64,000 nt of DNA from Aporhodopirellula rubra (GCF_014192335.1 NZ_JACHXU010000018.1:62001-126000); one strand, 5' to 3'. Positions 47,468 to 57,745 are shown, counted from the stretch's first letter. Numbers and translations are program-made. Notes: generated from the letters alone by a model not told the origin.

Positions 47468-48643
47468 CTAGCCTTGGTGGCGGAGCGCTTCGGTGGGATG
47501 CAGCCGGGTTGCCCGGTACGCCGGCAAGAGTGCTCCGACGACACCGATTCCGAGACCGATCATCGCACCGCGCACCCACACCGACATCGCGATCGATGGT
47601 TGAAGTACGCCTGCGGCCGACTCTGTTGAAGATAAAATCGACAGCAAAACCGCCGCACCGATCCCGCCGATCAGCGTCGCTAACAGCGATAGGATCACCG
47701 ATTCCAACATCACGATCATGGCGACTCGGCGAGTAGGCCATCCGATCGCTCTCAACACGCCAATCTCTCCGGTACGTTCGAGCACACTCGTCATCATCGT
47801 GTTCAGCGTCCCAATAGCTCCGACGAGTAGCGCGATTGCCGACGTCATCCACGCCATCGAACCTGCCATTTGCATGCGACGGTCGGTATCGACAAATTCA
47901 TCCGTGGGCAGGGCGAGCAGTTTGGGATCGATCGCCTCCAAACGCTTAACCACTAAGTCGACCTCTTCGCGTTCGACGGTCTCATCAAGCACGACGTTGA
48001 TATACGTCAATTGCCCTTCCCGCCCCGTCAAACGCTGCAGTGCGGACAAGGGCAAAATCATCGCGCCGTTTTCCCAGATGCTGCCACTCTGGAACGTTCC
48101 GCCGACGCGAAACGGCTCGTCAAATAACATCACCTCGTCGCCGACCTTCGACTCCATTCGATCGGCAAGATTCTGCCCCAGATAGATCGTTTCGGCCTCT
48201 TCGTCACCTTCAGGCGACGCAGGATTCAACTCCATCTCCACAACCTTCGAAGCCGAATCCACGTGTGGTTCGAGCCCGTAGTCTGCGAACAGCCAACTGT
48301 CCGTACGCAACCCCATCGCGGGAATGCCGTAAATCTGCTGGTCTTCGATCGACAACGTTTCGAGCAAGACCCCCGCGGCACGGGCCACCCCGTCGACGGT
48401 CGAAATCCTCTGCGGGAAATCATCCGCCAACGAGCTACTGAGCCGGTCGGCGGAGCCCTGCCGCGAAACAACGAGGTCGACTTGGTGGGATTCATACACC
48501 CCACGAAACGAATCCGCGAAACCGTCTGCCACCCCGACCAGTGCCATGACGGAACCGATCGCGGTGGCGAGTGCTGCGAGCGTCAGAAAGGTCCGGAAGG
48601 GACGCCTCAGTAAACTCTTCAAAACGAATCCAAGGAAAGTCAA
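47468..48643 (-). CDS. FtsX-type ABC transporter permease
   Basis: 391 residues. N-terminal membrane segment (TFLTLAALATAIGSVMALVGV), MacB-type periplasmic domain of about 230 residues, then three C-terminal segments (MAWMTSAIALLVGAIGTLNT, MIVMLESVILSLLATLIGG, AMIGLGIGVVGALLPAYRAT). The family motif ERTGEIGVLRAIGW lies between them. No ATPase or membrane-fusion gene is adjacent; partners may be encoded elsewhere. It converges on the sigma-54 activator gene, with 79 bases between the two stops. Confidence 0.85.
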   Translation of the reverse strand: MTFLGFVLKSLLRRPFRTFLTLAALATAIGSVMALVGVADGFADSFRGVYESHQVDLVVSRQGSADRLSSSLADDFPQRISTVDGVARAAGVLLETLSIEDQQIYGIPAMGLRTDSWLFADYGLEPHVDSASKVVEMELNPASPEGDEEAETIYLGQNLADRMESKVGDEVMLFDEPFRVGGTFQSGSIWENGAMILPLSALQRLTGREGQLTYINVVLDETVEREEVDLVVKRLEAIDPKLLALPTDEFVDTDRRMQMAGSMAWMTSAIALLVGAIGTLNTMMTSVLERTGEIGVLRAIGWPTRRVAMIVMLESVILSLLATLIGGIGAAVLLSILSSTESAAGVLQPSIAMSVWVRGAMIGLGIGVVGALLPAYRATRLHPTEALRHQG

Positions 48644-48683
48644 AACCGCTCGCTAGGTTCGTGGGAACGTGGTGCAGGAAGAG

Positions 48684-50207
48684 CTAAACGGCGCCGATGG
48701 CTTCGCTCTCTTCCACAATCTCTTCATCAATATGCTTAGGCTTTTTGAACGCCACGAGCAGAATGAGATACAACAACGCCATCGTCAACGGCACTAACGC
48801 CGTCACCCGTAACGCCATCCGACTACCGTACAAGGTTGCTCCGGCAACCGGTTCGGCGTCCACCTCGGCAAATTCCTTGTTGGCCTGCCACCAATCATAT
48901 TGCTTACGAGGCTCATCGAATTTCTCGGTTGCCCACGCTTCGCCTGCGATTTCTCGTTCGCTTTCGATCGCCTCACCGTTGTCACCGAGCATCCCGGCGG
49001 CCGCTCCATCAATCCCCGTGATTGGCGGGAAGAACAGAAACTGGTTTTCGTTGGGTGCTTTGACGCGTGCGAAAGTCTCCGGTGCGACTTCTTGCAGTTG
49101 ATTGGATGCAAAATAATCCTGCTTGTAACCAATCCCGGGACCACCGAGAGCTCCCGCCGAGAGCATTCCAACGCACCCCATGACGGCCATCCCGATCGTC
49201 GCACTTTGCGGATAACGCTCACCGAGAACACCGAGCATCGTTGGCCACAGGAACGTTTTACCAACGGCGTAGACGGTTGCAGCAAAGAACATGAAGTAAA
49301 CGTTGGTACCGGTGCTGATCAGATACAAACCGAGTGCACCAATCAGGGCACTTACCAACAACAGCCCCAATGACGAAATGCGGTGCACGATCGGCCCGGC
49401 AAAGAAACGCAAGACAGTCATCAACAACGACGTGTAGATAAACAACGCGGTGCCGAGCGTCGCACTGCTCAAAATGCTAGCGGTAATTTTGTTGATCCAC
49501 GAGTCGGTACCCAACTCGACGTAACCAACACAAGCATGTGCAACCAACAGGATCAAGAAGAAAGGCCCGATCAGACGCTGGATCATGCCACCGTACGACG
49601 TCGCTCCTTGCTCCGCAGCCGTCTTCGGGAACGTCTCAAACGCAATGATGAATCCGTAAATTGCCACCGGCACCAGGAACGTCGCCATCAAGATCTCCCA
49701 GGCGACGAGCCCCTTGGCGAACACGATCAAACCGCCGATGACCAAACCAGCCGGCCAACCCGAGTGCAGAATATTGAGGTAGTGCGTCTTCGCTTCGGGA
49801 AACAGATCCGCAGTCAACGGGTTGATCACACCCTCACAAATCCCATTACCAATGGCGAAGATAAACATCGACCAATACAACAGCGCATACACCGCTTCTT
49901 TACCGCTGGCGTTAAACACGGGCGTCGCCGCGAACAACATCGCCGCCGAAATCACGTGGCAAACCAACGCGATCAACATTAGCCGTTTGTAACCGATCGT
50001 ATCGATCAAGAATCCGGCAAACAAAATCACCGCACCAAAACCCACCAAACCACCACCGGTGATTTGACCGAGTTCGGTCATCGTGAATCCATATTGCGCG
50101 GACCATATTTCTAACAACCCGCCCCGCACCGCGAATCCGATCCCGGCCGCAATGAGAGTGAGTATTCCGGCAACAAGCAGCTTCTTTCGATTTTCCATAA
50201 CGTCCAT
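48684..50207 (-). CDS. MFS transporter
   Basis: About 507 residues from MDVMENRKK; another in-frame ATG lies three codons later, and the longer ORF to 50291 adds a Ser/Pro leader without a signal. Twelve hydrophobic segments are visible, with the A motif in DTIGYKRLM. A hydrophilic stretch of about 100 residues, rich in Glu and Gln, lies between segments 11 and 12 (EIAGEAWATEKFDEP). The family is near FucP/sugar-symporter types, and a sugar or sugar-acid substrate would fit the polysaccharide genes elsewhere in the window, but the substrate is unproven. Confidence 0.8.
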   Translation of the reverse strand: MDVMENRKKLLVAGILTLIAAGIGFAVRGGLLEIWSAQYGFTMTELGQITGGGLVGFGAVILFAGFLIDTIGYKRLMLIALVCHVISAAMLFAATPVFNASGKEAVYALLYWSMFIFAIGNGICEGVINPLTADLFPEAKTHYLNILHSGWPAGLVIGGLIVFAKGLVAWEILMATFLVPVAIYGFIIAFETFPKTAAEQGATSYGGMIQRLIGPFFLILLVAHACVGYVELGTDSWINKITASILSSATLGTALFIYTSLLMTVLRFFAGPIVHRISSLGLLLVSALIGALGLYLISTGTNVYFMFFAATVYAVGKTFLWPTMLGVLGERYPQSATIGMAVMGCVGMLSAGALGGPGIGYKQDYFASNQLQEVAPETFARVKAPNENQFLFFPPITGIDGAAAGMLGDNGEAIESEREIAGEAWATEKFDEPRKQYDWWQANKEFAEVDAEPVAGATLYGSRMALRVTALVPLTMALLYLILLVAFKKPKHIDEEIVEESEAIGAV

Positions 50208-51025
50208 CGGATCAAGGGTGTGGGAGGGTGGGTGGGGTGATGAGATAGCAGTTGCCAGCGAACTGGACTGTGGCGACTCTCTCATCGGCAAGCATGCCTG
50301 ACATTAGGAACGATGTGCCTGGTCGCTGAGAATTTGGGCAAGTGATACCGGACTAGAATACCTGCCCGTCACGCGAGCGATCGGGTCGGTCAAAAACCGC
50401 CATCCCGTGACTCAATCTCCAAAATCCTAGCGGTGCCGTGCACGTTCCTATCTAGGCAACAGCGGCAGTATAGTCGCTGCAGTGTCGGCAAAATAGCAGG
50501 CACGTGGCCCCTCATCGCCTTCGTCACGACGCCATGTTCAACCGTCCATACGAGAATCACCGCCAGAGATCCGCACACGGAATCGTCCGAAACCACTCGC
50601 GGAACAAGCGAACCAGCATCGACGCGCGTATTGAAGGCCCGCCCAGCGAACCGAACGCTCAATCTATCGACCTCGCAGCCAATTTCGAACTCTGCCTAAC
50701 GCGTTCGCTCCACCGCGTGTTCTCAGAACGCGAAAACGCCACCAAGTACGCGAAACGATGCTGTCACTCCAACGACACGCACGAAGAACTCGCAGCCTGA
50801 TGCTGCTGCGCATCACGCCATCGCCGTAGGCGGATTGGGCCCCCGTCGGTGACGACGTCCAATCCATTTGAGCAGCCTGGGTCGCCCTGGCCAAAATGAA
50901 AAATCGCGGGCAACGTATTAAAATCGTAACACGTTACCCGCGATCATTGTCCGATTCGTAGCACAGGCCGAGGATGGTTTTGCAGCCTCGCAACCTGCGC
51001 TACGACATTGTTTATTGCTCAGTCG
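50208..51025. other. 818-base non-coding interval
   Basis: It separates the MFS gene from the PpiC gene (both minus strand). ORFs here (for example a 98-codon plus-strand frame rich in Arg, His and Asn) have no motif or homologous look and are not called. A terminator lies near its right end; the rest should hold the MFS promoter. No RNA gene is seen. Confidence 0.5.
50903..50944 (-). terminator. intrinsic terminator after the PpiC gene
   Basis: A 14-bp stem with one mismatch (atcgcgggcaacgt / acgttacccgcgat) and a 14-base loop. On the minus strand it is followed by TTTTTCATTTTGG. It lies about 80 bases after the stop of the tandem PpiC gene and is the best intrinsic terminator in the window. 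Confidence 0.75.
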
Positions 51026-52864
51026 CTAGCGGCCTGCGGGACGCGTAGCCACACGTGCCTGCGAATTGGCCACCGAGAAGAAATTGTCAATCTCAGCGGA
51101 CTGTTTGAGCTGGTCAAACTTCATCCCCATCGCGATGTTGAGCTTCTTCTCCCGAAGATCTCGTTCCAACTCCTCTTGGACCACCGAGATATCATCAACA
51201 ACAGGCTCCGTAAAACCTTGGCAACGGAGAATGATGTACTTGTCACCCGTGGCGATGATGCCACTGAGTTCGCCCGGCTTCATCGCGAAGACTTCTTTTT
51301 CGATCGACGCCTGCCCACCGAACTGGCGAATCGGTGGCACTTTTCCGAAGTTGCTCGACGACGTCGGCTCGATGCTGTACTGCTCAGCAAGTTGACCGAA
51401 GAATGCATCGGTCGGATTGTCACGAGCGAGCTCCCATACCTTTTGTGCCGTTCGTTGATCTGACAACACGACTGCGAGAACTTCGGCACGTGGACCGAAC
51501 GCGGACGCAAATCCCTGCTCGAGATCTTTCTGAGAAATGGTGATCCCTTCCTCAACGAGCAGCTTCAACGCCACACTCGGCCAAACCGAATCCTCGATAT
51601 ACAATTCACGGGTCACATCGCCCTGCGATAAAACCGCTTCCAACCATGCCTCGGTGTCCGCCTGTCCGTTGCTTCGGACGTATCCGTAGCTGATTGCGGC
51701 ACGTGCGATTTCGGCGCTGATGTCTTCTTGCGTGACCGTTTTGTTTGCTTGTTTGAGAGCCTGACCAAGAAGCTTGCGATTGATCTCGCCTTCGAGCACG
51801 TCTTCGCCGTGGCGTTTGATGCATTCCGCGGCGACGGTCGCGATCGAAATTTGCTGGCCGTTGATGATCGCCGCGACACCAGGATGCTGCGTTTGTGCGG
51901 CCTCATCGCCGAGGATCGTGACGACGTTGGCTTGTTTCTGCAATTGAGCGAACAATTCCGATGCCGCACCTTTCATCTTCTCGTCGCGAATTCGATCTTT
52001 GATTTGTTCGTTAATCGCGGGCAACGCTTGTGGACTCGGGTGAGTCGCAGGCATCCGACGAACGGCCTGCATGAAGATCCACTGGTCACCAATTTGAATG
52101 AGCGGAGAGACGTCTCCATCGGCTAATGAAAATGCGGTTTCCTCGAGTCGCGAATCGCCCATGTAACGACGGATCGGTGGGATCAGACCACCAACACTCG
52201 CACTCGTTTCGTCCTCACTGTGTTGCTTCGCCAAACGAACAAAGCTGTCCGGGTCCGCCTTGGCTTGGGCGTGAACTTGGTTGGCTTTGGATTGGTCGCC
52301 GATCATGATCATGCGACATTTGACCGCTTCACCGAATTGCGACAAGAACGCGCGATTGAATTCTTCCTGCGTGACTTCGACGCGGTCGGCGACGAGACTC
52401 CGCAGAGCGAGCATCGGCCAAATGATTTCATTGCTGTACTGGTCCGGCGTGATGTCGCGTTCCTCTTGGAGCAGTTGCAAATAGGCGTCTACCCCGAGCC
52501 CAAACTTCTTCGCAACGCGAATAATTTCCGCACGAACCTCTTCGGCCGTCACGGTGATTCCGCGACGTTTGCACTCTTGCAAGATCAAATGACGGTTGAT
52601 CAGGTTGTCGAGGACATCGGTGCCGTATCGCTGCAATGAGGCGTTGCCCAGAGCGTCCCGGGTGATCGGGTCGGCATTGACCACGGCGACCACGGATGAT
52701 TCGGCAGCTTCGACCCGCATTTGCAAAAACCCGACCGAAATCGCGGTGATTGCGGCGAGCAAGACGAGTGAGCGTCGAATCCGATAACGCAGTGGCTGGT
52801 GCGTGAATGTTGGCGATTGAGTTTCAGATTGCGTTATTGAGCCGAGTGGTGCTGAGTTCGACAT
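51026..52864 (-). CDS. tandem PpiC/SurA-like periplasmic peptidyl-prolyl isomerase
   Basis: 612 residues. The ATG is chosen for the AAAGGAG Shine-Dalgarno 10 bases upstream; the long ORF adds 26 residues with no conserved start. A membrane anchor or signal (SLVLLAAITAISVGFLQM) follows a 29-residue cytoplasmic stretch. The protein is built from two similar halves. Each has a SurA_N-like helical part (INRHLILQECKRRGITVTAE; INRKLLGQALKQANKTVTQE) and a parvulin-like part (GGLIPPIRRY; FGKVPPIRQFGGQ). Such proteins assist folding of exported proteins. It ends in a strong intrinsic terminator. Confidence 0.85.
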   Translation of the reverse strand: MSNSAPLGSITQSETQSPTFTHQPLRYRIRRSLVLLAAITAISVGFLQMRVEAAESSVVAVVNADPITRDALGNASLQRYGTDVLDNLINRHLILQECKRRGITVTAEEVRAEIIRVAKKFGLGVDAYLQLLQEERDITPDQYSNEIIWPMLALRSLVADRVEVTQEEFNRAFLSQFGEAVKCRMIMIGDQSKANQVHAQAKADPDSFVRLAKQHSEDETSASVGGLIPPIRRYMGDSRLEETAFSLADGDVSPLIQIGDQWIFMQAVRRMPATHPSPQALPAINEQIKDRIRDEKMKGAASELFAQLQKQANVVTILGDEAAQTQHPGVAAIINGQQISIATVAAECIKRHGEDVLEGEINRKLLGQALKQANKTVTQEDISAEIARAAISYGYVRSNGQADTEAWLEAVLSQGDVTRELYIEDSVWPSVALKLLVEEGITISQKDLEQGFASAFGPRAEVLAVVLSDQRTAQKVWELARDNPTDAFFGQLAEQYSIEPTSSSNFGKVPPIRQFGGQASIEKEVFAMKPGELSGIIATGDKYIILRCQGFTEPVVDDISVVQEELERDLREKKLNIAMGMKFDQLKQSAEIDNFFSVANSQARVATRPAGR

Positions 52865-53014
52865 GTGCGGACACTCCTTTATCCGAGCGGTTCGAAAGAT
52901 CGAGCCGTTTGCGATCAATCGCGGGGGTCCTCGTTGACCCACCGTGACGCAAGAGCGGCGACTACCGGCGAACCTTAGAAAAATTCGGATTTTGTCTCAA
53001 GTCGAATTTGGCTC

Positions 53015-53524
53015 TCAATCCCCAACGCCGAGATCTTCTTCGAGGGCATCCAAAATCAGCTTCAATTCGGCTTCCTCGTGTTCATTGAACTGCTCAACAA
53101 AGCCTTCAAATCGTCGCAAAATTTTCTCTTGGGCGGTCGTCACCTCTGGCGTCGTCCCCTCAATGGGAGTATCCCCGGTGCAAGCCGCGGCAGCCGCTTC
53201 AGCCATGTGCCTGGCCTCCTCAAACAACACCGCATGTTGCGAACGCAGGCAATCCGCCGTTACCGACAACTCGGCATCGGTCCCGATGGCTTCATCAAAG
53301 TACCCGTAGGCTTCTTCGAGCCCAAAGTGTAACGCCAACTGGTCGCGTAAATCTTCGAACAGGGAGATCAATTCCGACCAATGATTCGCTGCCGCCTCGA
53401 GAGGCTGCGTCAAATGGCGCAGTCGATCCATTAGGATTTTGAGGTCGCGGTTGTCTTCCTTGATGTCCTTGAGAAAAGCGGCGTTTACGGTCAAACGTCG
53501 CGATGTTTCAGGAGGTTTTGACAT
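53015..53524 (-). CDS. hemerythrin-like (HHE) protein
   Basis: 169 residues, no signal peptide. A four-helix bundle is visible with metal-ligand candidates: HWSELISLFEDLRDQLALHF followed by GLEEAYGYF, then SQHAVLFEEARHMAEAAAAA, and FNEHEEAELKLILDAL at the end. The His/Glu pattern fits the HHE cation-binding domain, which often binds a di-iron centre for oxygen or redox sensing. The region between 115 and 135 (CTGDTPIEGTTPEV) is an unconserved linker. It follows the PpiC start by 150 bases on the same strand and may be in its own unit. Confidence 0.75.
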   Translation of the reverse strand: MSKPPETSRRLTVNAAFLKDIKEDNRDLKILMDRLRHLTQPLEAAANHWSELISLFEDLRDQLALHFGLEEAYGYFDEAIGTDAELSVTADCLRSQHAVLFEEARHMAEAAAAACTGDTPIEGTTPEVTTAQEKILRRFEGFVEQFNEHEEAELKLILDALEEDLGVGD

Positions 53525-53914
53525 CAGTTTTTCCTACCTTGGAGAAAAGAAGCTACTCGCATTGTAACTCAAAACGAGGGTGCTGGTGAAGCGACCACAC
53601 TCGCTCCCATGCGGCAAATCGTTTTTGGATACTGGCCTCATGATACCGCCGATGCCAACTGTGATCTCTACCGCATCGCCGCATCGAAAGACGCCGGCGC
53701 ACTCAGTGGCACACAATCTACTGTTCAAACACAGTTTAACCGCATCACTTTTCAGTCCCATTGTTTATCGAGTCACTCTTTACGTGAACGACGGAAACTT
53801 GCTAGTGATCCAAATCCAGCCCGAGCCCTCCGAGCCAAAATCCAACACCACCACCGACCTTTATATCGCGTCGGCGAGTGATCAACAGACCACCAAAACA
53901 AGAAAGTACCTTCC
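53525..53914. other. intergenic region between divergent genes
   Basis: 390 bases between the hemerythrin-like gene and the next plus-strand gene. Small ORFs in it carry no motif. Promoters for both genes are expected; no operator or hairpin stands out. Confidence 0.5.
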
Positions 53915-55108
53915 ATGCTCAGGACGCCCATGAACCGGTTACTGTTTGACCAATGGATCGCGGCTTTGGTGCTCGCGACAACGTTGATCTCGTCACAACA
54001 GGCATTCGGCGACGGACCTTCCTTGCTGAGAATGTTCTCACGCGGAAACAATGCCGTCGAGGCGGATGCGTCCAAAGCCTACAACCTGTCTGAAGAAGAC
54101 GGCCCCTGGATGGTGCTCGCTCACACGTTCGTCGGCGAAGGATCGAAAGAACGGGCTGAACGCCTCGTTCTCGAAATCCGCCGCGACCTGCAATTACCCG
54201 CCTTTGTCTACGAAGAAGACTTTGACTTCTCCGGCAACATCAACCCGGGTTCCCCCATTCGCAACTCCGGCGGCATGTCATCGACAACTCGGCGGATGAG
54301 ATACAAGAACGAGATTCGTTACAAGGCACACGCGGTTCTGGTCGGCGAGTACGACTCGTCACAACACCCGCAGATCGAAACGGACCTGCAGCGAATTAAA
54401 ACAGCATCGTGCGCAGTCTTCGGTGATGAAAAAGAAATGGCCGCCGAAACGGACTACCGCAACCCCGTCACCGCGGTCAAAGCGTTGCACCACCAACTCA
54501 CCAAACGCTTCGGCGACAAAGAACTCGGTGCGATGGGCAACGCGTTCTTAACCCGCAACCCGATGCTGCCGGACGATTACTTCCAAGCACCTCAAGTTGA
54601 CTCGTTCGTTCGCCGCCTCAACGACGACAAACCTCACAGTTTGCTGGACTGCCAAGGCAAATACACCGTCGTCGTTCGAACGTTCTCCGGCTTCAACACG
54701 ATCGTTGACGGCAAGAAGGAGCAATCGTTCATCCCCAACGGTGACCGACTCGAACGTTGCGGTGCCGACGCAAACCGCATGGTTGCGTTGCTGCGTGCCG
54801 ACGGAATCGAGGCCTATCAGTTCCACGATAGAACCAAATCGGTCGTCACGATCGGCAGCTTTGAATCCCTCGGCCGTGAACTCCCCGACGGCGGTTTTGA
54901 ATACGCTCCCGAGATCCTTCGCGTCATGAACGAGTACCGCGCGTTTAACCTCGATCCCAAACTTGCCGAACACGTCAGCCAAAAGACGACGCAAGGTATC
55001 CCAGTTAAGTGTGTTGCTGAACGTTTCCCGTTCGACATTCAACCGACCCCGATTGCCGTACCCAAGGTGTCGAAACGAAGCCTTTACGGTGCCGCGACCC
55101 GGCGATAG
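53915..55108 (+). CDS. secreted protein of unknown function, 397 residues
   Basis: A signal peptide is visible (LFDQWIAALVLATTLISSQQA, cleavage near AFG-DG). An ATG five codons downstream (MNRLLF) is an equally good start. The mature region has two alpha/beta units (HTFVGEGSKERAERLVLEIR; VRTFSGFNTIVDGKKEQSFI). Each has the feel of the SPOR domain family, which binds denuded peptidoglycan, but I cannot prove it. The gene is bordered by 7 bases from the oppositely oriented DUF58 gene. Confidence 0.6.
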   Translation: MLRTPMNRLLFDQWIAALVLATTLISSQQAFGDGPSLLRMFSRGNNAVEADASKAYNLSEEDGPWMVLAHTFVGEGSKERAERLVLEIRRDLQLPAFVYEEDFDFSGNINPGSPIRNSGGMSSTTRRMRYKNEIRYKAHAVLVGEYDSSQHPQIETDLQRIKTASCAVFGDEKEMAAETDYRNPVTAVKALHHQLTKRFGDKELGAMGNAFLTRNPMLPDDYFQAPQVDSFVRRLNDDKPHSLLDCQGKYTVVVRTFSGFNTIVDGKKEQSFIPNGDRLERCGADANRMVALLRADGIEAYQFHDRTKSVVTIGSFESLGRELPDGGFEYAPEILRVMNEYRAFNLDPKLAEHVSQKTTQGIPVKCVAERFPFDIQPTPIAVPKVSKRSLYGAATRR

Positions 55109-55116
55109 ACGTTCCA

Positions 55117-56562
55117 CTATCGCATCATCTGTTCACGACAGACATCACGTATGCTGTCTTGATTCAAGAGATGAGACACGTGAATATTCTCGGCGAGCAG
55201 CGGCGCTGCTAGACGCGTATAGTCGTCAATGTTCAGCGTGTTGATCACAACCGCAATCGCCCATCCTCGTCGAGATAGATTCACCAACGCCGCGACAGTC
55301 TCTTCGGGAGCCTGTTGCAGAATGACCAAGAGCGTCGTTTCACTCGACAGACGCGACTCTGTCTCGATCAGAAAATCGGGTAACGTGAGTCCGTCGGTGC
55401 GTTCCAATCTCGCCAACGTTCGCGTCATCTCCTTCAGATGCAGCGGCCCGCGATCCACATCAATCATGACCGGTCGCAGCCGGTCGTTCTTCGCTAGCAT
55501 CACGGCGGCTTTTCCCGCTGCATCGCGAACTTCGAAATGATCTCCGATCCGGTGATCACCTAGGAATCCTTCGGTGCGAACCCGATCGGCGGCATCTCGC
55601 CCGTTCGTCGCCAAACCAAACGGCTCGCCCGCGTCATGGAGTGCCGCCGCGATCGAAACCGCCGCGACAACGCTCAAATCCGTGCGAATGGGCTCGTTGT
55701 GATCGGGGTTAGTCGACACATGCATGTCGACAATGATTGTCGCACCAATGACCGACGATGGCTCATATATTTTGGTGTGCAGCGTCCCCGTGCGAGCCGT
55801 CGCGGCCCAATGCACACTCCGCATCGGATCTCCGGTTTGCCACTGCCGAATCCCGCGTAACCGCGTGGGGTCGGGCATCACGTTAGCACGAATTCGGATT
55901 TCACCGATCGGCCGTCGCGATCCGATTTCATACGTCGAGATCAGTTCAATTCGTGGCAACACGGTGACAAACATCGGACGCGTCCCCAAGCGATAACGGC
56001 GGAACATCCCCACCGGGTCACCGGTTTCGAGCACCGTGGGACCGATCTGAAAATAGCCCCTCCGTCGACAATGAACGACATATCGCAGGTGCTTTGTTTG
56101 CCCCGGCCACAACGTCATCACTGCTAGGCGAGCACCATCAACGCTCAGTGGAGGCATCCGCACTCGCGCCACCGAGTCGTCGTGCTGCATGCTCTCACCG
56201 CCCGCCGCGCGAGGCAGCAGATCTTCGGCGAGAACCCACGCGACAGGCAATCGACCGTTGTTGGTCACCGCAACACAAACCGGAACACGCGATCCGATCA
56301 ACACCTCGAGGTCGCGGCCCTCGCCCGGAAGATCCTCTCGCTGGGCGACAACATGCACCGACCACTGGGCGGACACGAACGCGCCGGCACCAACGACCAA
56401 CGCCACCGTCACCGCCGCCATCATCCAAAGCCCGGCCCCCGCAATCATCCCCAAAATCAAGATCCCGGCGCAAACGGCCACGACCGTAAACACCCCCGAC
56501 ATGTCCTCGGGGGAATTCGATTCAGCGAGAGAAGTGGGATCTTTCACGGCAGATGACGTCAC
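55117..56562 (-). CDS. DUF58 domain protein
   Basis: 481 residues. Two hydrophobic segments near the N-terminus (AVCAGILILGMIAGAGLW and ALVVGAGAFVSA) anchor it. A beta-rich middle follows, then the DUF58 block RGIRQWQTGDPMRSVHWAATARTGTL and a von Willebrand A-like region (VIGATIIVDMHVSTNP). The start overlaps the MoxR stop by four bases, so the pair is coupled. MoxR-DUF58 pairs act in metal-dependent or stress-related protein maturation in several bacteria, but the target here is unknown. VWA or transglutaminase genes often follow; they do not here. Confidence 0.85.
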   Translation of the reverse strand: MTSSAVKDPTSLAESNSPEDMSGVFTVVAVCAGILILGMIAGAGLWMMAAVTVALVVGAGAFVSAQWSVHVVAQREDLPGEGRDLEVLIGSRVPVCVAVTNNGRLPVAWVLAEDLLPRAAGGESMQHDDSVARVRMPPLSVDGARLAVMTLWPGQTKHLRYVVHCRRRGYFQIGPTVLETGDPVGMFRRYRLGTRPMFVTVLPRIELISTYEIGSRRPIGEIRIRANVMPDPTRLRGIRQWQTGDPMRSVHWAATARTGTLHTKIYEPSSVIGATIIVDMHVSTNPDHNEPIRTDLSVVAAVSIAAALHDAGEPFGLATNGRDAADRVRTEGFLGDHRIGDHFEVRDAAGKAAVMLAKNDRLRPVMIDVDRGPLHLKEMTRTLARLERTDGLTLPDFLIETESRLSSETTLLVILQQAPEETVAALVNLSRRGWAIAVVINTLNIDDYTRLAAPLLAENIHVSHLLNQDSIRDVCREQMMR

Positions 56563-57554
56563 GCGTGGATTGTCGGTACGGCAATCTCTCCAAGAATCTC
56601 GTCGAGAATTTTCTCGGTGGTGAGTTTTCGCAACCGACTCTCAGGCCGCAAAATCAACCGGTGATTCATAACCGGCGGGATCACTTTTTTAACGTCGTCA
56701 GGCAACACGAAACTGCGGCCGCGAATCGCCGCCATCGCTTGAGAACACCGAAACAGGGCGATCGTCGCGCGAGGACTGCCGCCCAACGCGAGATGTTCAC
56801 TGTGTCGTGTTTGATGAACCACCTGCAACAAGTAATGCCTCACACGTGGATCGACATGGACTTCGCGGATCGCTGCCTGTGCGGCGACCAACTGTTCCGC
56901 CGTCGCGACCGCCTCGAGTGTGTCGACCGGGTGGGTCCGTTGCAACATATCGAGCATCCGCAACTCTTCTTCGACCGTCGGATACCCTAACGAGAAACGC
57001 ATCAAAAACCGGTCCAACTGCGCCTCGGGCAATGGGAACGTTCCCTCGTGGTCGACGGGGTTTTGAGTCGCGATAACCAGGAAAGGTGGTTTTAAAGTGT
57101 ACGTCTTCCCGTCAACCGTCACGCGTCCTTCCGCCATCGCCTCGAGCAACGACGCTTGGGTTCTCGGGGTCGCCCGATTGATTTCGTCGGCGAGCAGGAT
57201 CTGTGTGAAAACGGGGCCCGGGCGGAACTCGAACTCCGATTCCTTCTGATTAAAAATAGACGTGCCCGTCACATCCGAGGGCAACAGGTCGGGTGTGCAC
57301 TGCACCCGTTTGAATTGACACCCCAAACTCCTTGCCAACGCGCGAGCGAGCATCGTCTTAGCAACCCCCGGCACGTCTTCGAGCAGGATGTGCCCACCAC
57401 TCAACCACGCGACGAGCGATAAGATCAACTGCTTCCGCTTACCCACGATCGCCAACTCGACATTCCCGATGACGCGTTTGGCCAACTCGGAAACTTGGCT
57501 GACGTCGAGCGTGGGAACTGCGGGCGTAGCAACTGCCGGTGCAGCAACTGCCAT
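56559..57554 (-). CDS. MoxR-family AAA ATPase
   Basis: 331 residues from an ATG with GGAGGG upstream; this gives the normal MoxR length. The ORF can be extended to a TTG at 57698, which would add a Pro/Gly-rich arm. Walker A (EDVPGVAKTMLARALA), Walker B (ILLADEINRATPRTQ), sensor 1 (VIATQNPVDHEGTFPLPEAQ) and the second-region motif FRCSQAMAAIRGRSFVLPDD are all present. It probably works as a chaperone-like remodelling ATPase together with the DUF58 protein. Confidence 0.9.
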   Translation of the reverse strand: MAVAAPAVATPAVPTLDVSQVSELAKRVIGNVELAIVGKRKQLILSLVAWLSGGHILLEDVPGVAKTMLARALARSLGCQFKRVQCTPDLLPSDVTGTSIFNQKESEFEFRPGPVFTQILLADEINRATPRTQASLLEAMAEGRVTVDGKTYTLKPPFLVIATQNPVDHEGTFPLPEAQLDRFLMRFSLGYPTVEEELRMLDMLQRTHPVDTLEAVATAEQLVAAQAAIREVHVDPRVRHYLLQVVHQTRHSEHLALGGSPRATIALFRCSQAMAAIRGRSFVLPDDVKKVIPPVMNHRLILRPESRLRKLTTEKILDEILGEIAVPTIHA

Positions 57555-57745
57555 GTGGTCCGGCCCTCCAGCGGCGACTTTGGGGCCGGACTTACGCGAA
57601 CCACGTGGAACCGGCGGCGCGGGAGGACCAGGATCGGGGGCGGAAGAACTCAACGATGTCACTCGAAACGAAGGTGAGGTGAAAAGATGTTGCCTCAATC
57701 ATACCTGCTCCGAGACGCCGCCGCGCCTCTTTCCCCTCCAATGAG

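Noticed and set aside
50504-50800. 98-codon plus-strand ORF in the 818-base gap
   Set aside because: Rich in Arg, His and Asn, no Shine-Dalgarno, no domain and no signal; more likely chance in a GC-moderate region.
52981-53009. AT-rich inverted repeat after the hemerythrin-like gene
   Set aside because: aaattcg / cgaattt makes a weak 7-bp stem with no T-run in the right place; too weak to call a terminator.
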